Both the position numbers and the translations under genes were made by a program. A stretch of 64,000 bases of DNA from Mucilaginibacter phenanthrenivorans (GTDB lineage: Bacteria > Bacteroidota > Bacteroidia > Sphingobacteriales > Sphingobacteriaceae). Under the pieces are notes generated by a model. That model saw only the letters and a program-made list of their open reading frames with translations. It was not told the origin of the DNA and did no database searches. Positions 63,668 to 64,000 of the stretch are shown piece after piece (the first letter of the stretch is position 1; every line of letters starts with the position of its first letter). Location: NCBI RefSeq assembly GCF_024721155.1, contig NZ_JAHVAP010000002.1:248001-312000 (forward strand), written 5' to 3'.

Positions 63668-64000
63668 TTTTCGCTAATATTCCTGTAGCGCTTACGCACA
63701 TTTTTAATCCATAATGAATTGCTTTTGCCAAGGTAATTCATTATGGATTTGTATTTTAAACCAAGTCAATTGGTGTTTGTAACAGAAAGTGGTGATCTGT
63801 CTAACCAGATTTTATGATTAATCCAATGTAGTATCTAAGGCTTTAAATAGAGAAGTTTTGATAGACTTCTCCGATGTTCTGATCTTTCTCAAATGTTTAC
63901 TTCTGAATATGATGTTTAGCTCCGTCTGGAAAAATAGCCTGATATAAGATAAATTAATGTGTATTTGGATTGGGAAATTATTTTTTTAATAAAATTCCTT
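63668..64000. other. Gene-free 3' end of the window
   Basis: 333 nt with no ORF I would call. Besides the hairpin at 63709-63746, a small stem AGAAGT...ACTTCT lies near 63861-63880. No tRNA, promoter or repeat is evident. Confidence 0.45.
63709..63746. terminator. Hairpin after the LacI-type gene, probable terminator
   Basis: Perfect 12-bp stem CCATAATGAATT / AATTCATTATGG with a 14-nt loop, 42 nt after the stop codon. It lacks a clear U-run, so terminator function is likely but not certain. Confidence 0.6.

Overview
The window looks like chromosomal DNA from a Bacteroidota of the family Sphingobacteriaceae; Mucilaginibacter or a close relative is my best guess, inferred from gene types and not from any search. 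Supporting signs are a FecI/FecR/STN-TonB receptor cassette, type III glutamine synthetase, a NagB-like protein fused to a PIG-L domain, many Bacteroidota-only domains (DUF6600, DUF4468, BBP2 porin), no clear Shine-Dalgarno sequences, and promoters of the TTG-N16-19-TAnnTTTG type. Most of it is core and housekeeping sequence with scattered accessory genes; no prophage, CRISPR array or integrative element is visible.

Layout. 1-2.1 kb: start of a DEAD-box helicase, truA with a small DUF433 gene in front, and a YoeB-type toxin with a non-standard antitoxin. 2.1-9.5 kb: a GT61 glycosyltransferase and the gltBD glutamate synthase operon. 9.8-18.9 kb: small envelope and stress-type genes, including a TPR protein, a cupredoxin lipoprotein, a CYTH protein, a DUF6600 lipoprotein with a 60-nt tandem repeat, an aldo/keto reductase and a YCII protein. 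19-22.4 kb: galK, a SPOUT methyltransferase and lpdA. 22.8-33.1 kb: an Oar-like TonB receptor, a MITE-like element inside its terminator loop, then an ECF sigma factor, FecR anti-sigma factor, STN-TonB receptor and lipoprotein. 33.2-44.1 kb: purM, a ClC channel, glutamine synthetase III and two ammonium transporters flanking a porin. 44.2-47.2 kb: a small secreted protein and two tandem tonB paralogues. 47.3-53.9 kb: purL, a VOC protein, trmN6, a phosphoesterase, rnhA and copA. 54-58.2 kb: tRNA-His, a decayed gene, a GlmM-type phosphohexomutase, the NagB-like fusion and a broken galE stub. 58.5-63.7 kb: a secreted clan GH-D glycoside hydrolase, a double SGNH hydrolase and a LacI-type regulator, apparently a small glycan-use locus.

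How genes work together. gltBD, glnN and two amt genes form a nitrogen-assimilation set spread over 40 kb: ammonium uptake, glutamine synthesis, glutamate synthesis. The sigma/anti-sigma/receptor cassette is a cell-surface signalling unit driven by an unknown ligand. The two TonB proteins could energise the two receptors. The last three genes probably act on an acylated, alpha-linked sugar substrate, with the LacI protein controlling them through a palindrome at the hydrolase promoter.

Best leads are the MITE placed exactly in a terminator loop with an 8-bp duplication, the NagB-like fusion lacking two catalytic aspartates, the CpG-centred palindrome before the glycoside hydrolase, and a set of intergenic elements built from iterated short words at gene ends. 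I did not find a clearly new multi-gene defence or mobile system.
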